Assembly (NCBI GenBank): GCA_002344075.1
Contig: DDTM01000017.1
Coordinates: 1 to 33,853 of the forward strand
Length of the DNA stretch: 33,853 nt
Origin: Bacteroidetes bacterium UBA2364
GTDB taxonomy: Bacteria > Bacteroidota > Rhodothermia > Rhodothermales > UBA2364
Direction: 5' to 3'
This document shows positions 31,545 through 33,853 of this stretch, piece after piece (the stretch's first letter is position 1; each line of letters begins with the position of its first letter). A program made the translations under genes and the position numbers. A model generated the notes under the pieces. It was not told the origin of the DNA, did not search any database, and saw nothing but the letters and a program-made list of their open reading frames with translations.

Positions 31545-33665
31545 TTAAGTTTTTTGTGAGGAAGGTTTTTTGCGGAGCGCCACAAACATTTCGGCAAGCA
31601 GGCATAACAACGCTAAAAACAAAAAGACGTTCCACAGATTTTGGCCAAATCGTGCCGTTCCAATGGCTTCTTTTATCTGACGGTCCGTTCCTGCCCCCAC
31701 ATCCACCATTCGCACAGGAGTTCCAGTAATTTGCTTTATTTGTTGTTTCCCTTCTTCGGGTGGCATTCGTACCAGATCAGACTCACGGCTGTCTGCATTA
31801 ACAGCTACTTTCCGTAAGACTCGGTTCCCTTGCATTACATCGTAGAGGCCGGATTGCTGAATCGCTTCATCCACCGAAATCACCATCCCGTTGTATACGA
31901 GGTTTTGCTGCGGTGTATATTCATCCCCCTTTACCCCTACCAATTTGACTGGCTCCGATCCTTGTAAACCGGATACAAAGACCTCCCCATCATCCGAGGT
32001 TCCCAAACTCCCCTCGCTCTGTGCCCGACTGGCCGAAAGGTAATACACTGCACGGTAGAGCAATGGAATAAACAAGCCGCGTGACGGTAAATCACTCCAT
32101 AATGGATCGGGCGCAACCGTCACCAGCAGGGCAGATCCTTTGCCATTTCGGATTTCATGTAGAAAGGGCTGATTATTCGTGAGGCGGATCAGGGTCTGTT
32201 CGTCGCCCGTTCCTGGCTGATATAACATAATATAACGGGCATCCACCGTCTCGACTTGCTTTCCGACAGCCAGATCACCGTTGGCAAACATCCCCTCAAA
32301 GAGGGGATGCTCGGTTTCCACTCGGTCAAATTTTCCAATAGCAGGGCCTCCTGCCTGGCCAGAGAATCCACTAGCCTTCCCGCCGCCAAGAGCCGAAAAG
32401 AGTGCTGTGTACTCCCCAGTAACCATCCCCCTGCTGGGGAACATCAAGAGACCGCCGCCGGAAGCAATGTAGCGTTTTAGATTTGCGATCTCGCCGGAAG
32501 AGAACCGCTTTTTTCCAATGATTAATACGCAATTATAAGACTCCAATGCCGTTCCACCCAACATGCCCTCTGTGATGGTTTGGGTTTGGAAAACCACCCT
32601 ACCACCAGTAACCTGTGGCGAAAGGGCCAACTCTACAAAATTGGTCCGTTCCCCATCGCCCCGTACCAATAATAGCGTCCGTTTTTCCGGAACAAGGAGC
32701 GAGAAATACCGACGATTGTCGTCTTCGAAAGTATCTCCTTCAATCCGCACTTCGCCTCCCAACCAACCACGTTTTTGCGGAGTCAGGGTAAATTGTACGG
32801 TTGCCTGATCTTTCGAACCTATGTTTGCAAGGGCTTGCGCGACAGGTTGGCCTTCCAAATATACACTTGCCTGAAAATTACTTAGGGCCTTCTCGCTATA
32901 GTTGGTGAGTGTAGCTGTCACCCCCACTGGCTGGCCTTGTTCTATGATACGACTATCTATCTGGACATCGGTAATCGCCACATTTGCCGGAGCGTCACTC
33001 CCTACCGGAACCAGTGCGATGGATACATTTTGCGGCTTTTCGGTTTCTAAAGAGTCTAAAAACGTAGCACGCTGTAAGTCTGAAATGAGATAGACCTCTT
33101 TGTTCCTGTCGGATATTTCTGCCAATCGTCTAAAAGACTGACGTGCGGTACGCATCAAAGACCGTGCACCTGGTTCTGGCTGAATTTTCCGGATTTCCTC
33201 TAAGAGCGGTCCGGTATTCCGGTAGAGGTTGCGGGCTGTCAAACCATTGTTTGCCGTTGTAAGCAATAAAAACTCATCTCCTTTTTGCGCTTGCTTCACC
33301 AATTGGGCGGCTACGGTGCGGGCTTGTTGAAGGTACTCGCCACGTACATTTCGCAATTTCATGGATAATGAATTGTCTATTACAATGGCATATACCGTTT
33401 TGGCATGTTTCGCATCACTTGCCGAGCCTTTAAGCATTGGTTGTGCAAACCCAAGAACCAAAAACAAAATGGCCAATACCCGAAGTGCCAGCAATAGCCA
33501 TTGTTCTATTTTCACCCGTTGCATGGCTGTTTTTTCCAACTCTCGCAAAAAAGCAAGTGTGGAAAAATCCACCTTTTTCGGCTTTCTAAAGTTGAACAAA
33601 TGAATGAGGATGGGAATGGCAGCAGCCAGTAAGCCCAGTAATATGAGTGGATTAAGAAAAGTCAT
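31545..33665 (-). CDS. BatA-type membrane protein with VWA domain
   Basis: This 706-residue protein starts MTFLNPLILLGLLAAAIPILIHLFNFRKP, the characteristic N-terminal double-span module of BatA-like proteins (spans about 5-22 and 56-75). A VWA domain follows with the MIDAS motif DNSLS at 97-101. The middle region (about 230-650) includes predicted beta and Rossmann-like modules, for example YNCVLIIGKKRFSSGEI and GGGLLMFPSRGM. A C-terminal span lies near 680-700 (LWNVFLFLALLCLLAEMFVAL). Such proteins in Bacteroidota are linked to envelope stress or MoxR-related complexes. No MoxR ATPase lies in the window. It starts at the ATG at 33665 and is coupled to the next gene by a 3-base gap. Confidence 0.85.
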   Translation of the reverse strand: MTFLNPLILLGLLAAAIPILIHLFNFRKPKKVDFSTLAFLRELEKTAMQRVKIEQWLLLALRVLAILFLVLGFAQPMLKGSASDAKHAKTVYAIVIDNSLSMKLRNVRGEYLQQARTVAAQLVKQAQKGDEFLLLTTANNGLTARNLYRNTGPLLEEIRKIQPEPGARSLMRTARQSFRRLAEISDRNKEVYLISDLQRATFLDSLETEKPQNVSIALVPVGSDAPANVAITDVQIDSRIIEQGQPVGVTATLTNYSEKALSNFQASVYLEGQPVAQALANIGSKDQATVQFTLTPQKRGWLGGEVRIEGDTFEDDNRRYFSLLVPEKRTLLLVRGDGERTNFVELALSPQVTGGRVVFQTQTITEGMLGGTALESYNCVLIIGKKRFSSGEIANLKRYIASGGGLLMFPSRGMVTGEYTALFSALGGGKASGFSGQAGGPAIGKFDRVETEHPLFEGMFANGDLAVGKQVETVDARYIMLYQPGTGDEQTLIRLTNNQPFLHEIRNGKGSALLVTVAPDPLWSDLPSRGLFIPLLYRAVYYLSASRAQSEGSLGTSDDGEVFVSGLQGSEPVKLVGVKGDEYTPQQNLVYNGMVISVDEAIQQSGLYDVMQGNRVLRKVAVNADSRESDLVRMPPEEGKQQIKQITGTPVRMVDVGAGTDRQIKEAIGTARFGQNLWNVFLFLALLCLLAEMFVALRKKPSSQKT

Positions 33666-33773
33666 ATTGCAGCAAAATATTCATTGACGATAGCGTATGT
33701 GGGCTTAACCGAAAGACGCCCTGCAAAAACGACCGAACACACGTCAGGCTGTTACATCGCCCATAGAAAAACA

Positions 33774-33795
33774 AAGGAGGATTTTGCTCCTCCTT
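33774..33795. repeat. Hairpin enclosing a Shine-Dalgarno-like AAGGAGGA
   Basis: AAGGAGGA (33774-33781) and TCCTCCTT (33788-33795) form an 8-bp stem with a 6-base loop. On the minus strand a TTTGTTTTT stretch follows, so it could also terminate a minus-strand transcript coming from beyond the window. Confidence 0.5.
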
Positions 33796-33802
33796 AACAA
33801 CG

Positions 33803-33853
33803 ATGCAAACGACGTTCCGGTTTCTCGCAATGGGCCTCACTTTAAAAAACTTG
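33803..33853 (+). CDS. Possible start of a plus-strand gene (cut by window edge)
   Basis: An ATG at 33803 opens a frame reading MQTTFRFLAMGLTLKNL to the edge, which could be a signal-peptide start. It is divergent from the BatA/VWA gene with a 137-base gap, and AAAGGAGG lies 23 bases upstream inside the hairpin. Seventeen codons are too few to be sure. Confidence 0.25.
   Translation, partial: MQTTFRFLAMGLTLKNL

Noticed and set aside
33652..33840. Minus-strand frame at the right edge, overlapping the BatA/VWA start
   Set aside because: It overlaps the good start at 33665, passes through a hairpin and shows no recognisable protein pattern.

Overview
The window looks like a chromosomal segment of a Gram-negative bacterium of the Bacteroidota/Rhodothermota (FCB) group. 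Supporting signs are a GH97 alpha-glucosidase of the SusB type, a BatA-type membrane-anchored VWA protein, menaquinone synthesis (menB), an Omp85-family outer-membrane protein, Kup with the CTTGAEALYSDLGH block I associate with Bacteroidota homologues, and many start codons without a clear Shine-Dalgarno sequence. The assignment to phylum is inference. No insertion sequence, phage gene, CRISPR array or rRNA was seen, and most of the window reads as ordinary core genome.

Layout. Positions 1-3211 (minus strand) hold the classic str operon rpsL-rpsG-fusA, and the first eight codons of tuf are visible at the left edge. A GT-B glycosyltransferase (minus) then stands divergent to a TamA/BamA-like Omp85 protein (plus), which is followed by menB. 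A strong hairpin separates menB from a convergent GH97 glucosidase. Positions 10273-12327 hold a compact regulatory module: an ECF-like promoter, two YCII (DGPF) proteins and an ECF42-type sigma factor with a long C-terminal extension. Next come an NSS (SLC6/LeuT-type) transporter with a 49-residue single-span partner resembling MetS, a terminator, and a convergent kup gene broken by one in-frame TGA.

Positions 16692-19566 hold two exported TIM-barrel proteins with twin-arginine-like leaders (GHL10-like and hydroxypyruvate-isomerase-like) around a BNR-repeat protein. A PRPP-binding PyrE-like transferase follows. A tight minus-strand operon then encodes a B3/4-domain protein, an NhaD antiporter and an unusual cupin-GNAT fusion, and a STAS-domain protein is divergent from it. 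tRNA-Glu(TTC) has its own candidate promoter and terminator and lies back to back with the terminator of a large membrane-anchored protein carrying OmpL47-like repeats.

The right part holds a translationally coupled ChaN-like protein and lipoprotein-like cytochrome c, a convergent LolC/E-like permease, an unknown outer-membrane protein, threonine synthase, and a coupled pair (BatA/VWA protein plus a small membrane protein).

The points most worth checking are the nonsense codon in kup, the self-contained ECF42/YCII module with its candidate promoter, the cytochrome c whose expected distal Met is a Cys, the cupin-GNAT fusion in the NhaD operon, and the micro-subunit of the NSS transporter. I did not find a clearly novel multi-gene defence or mobile system.
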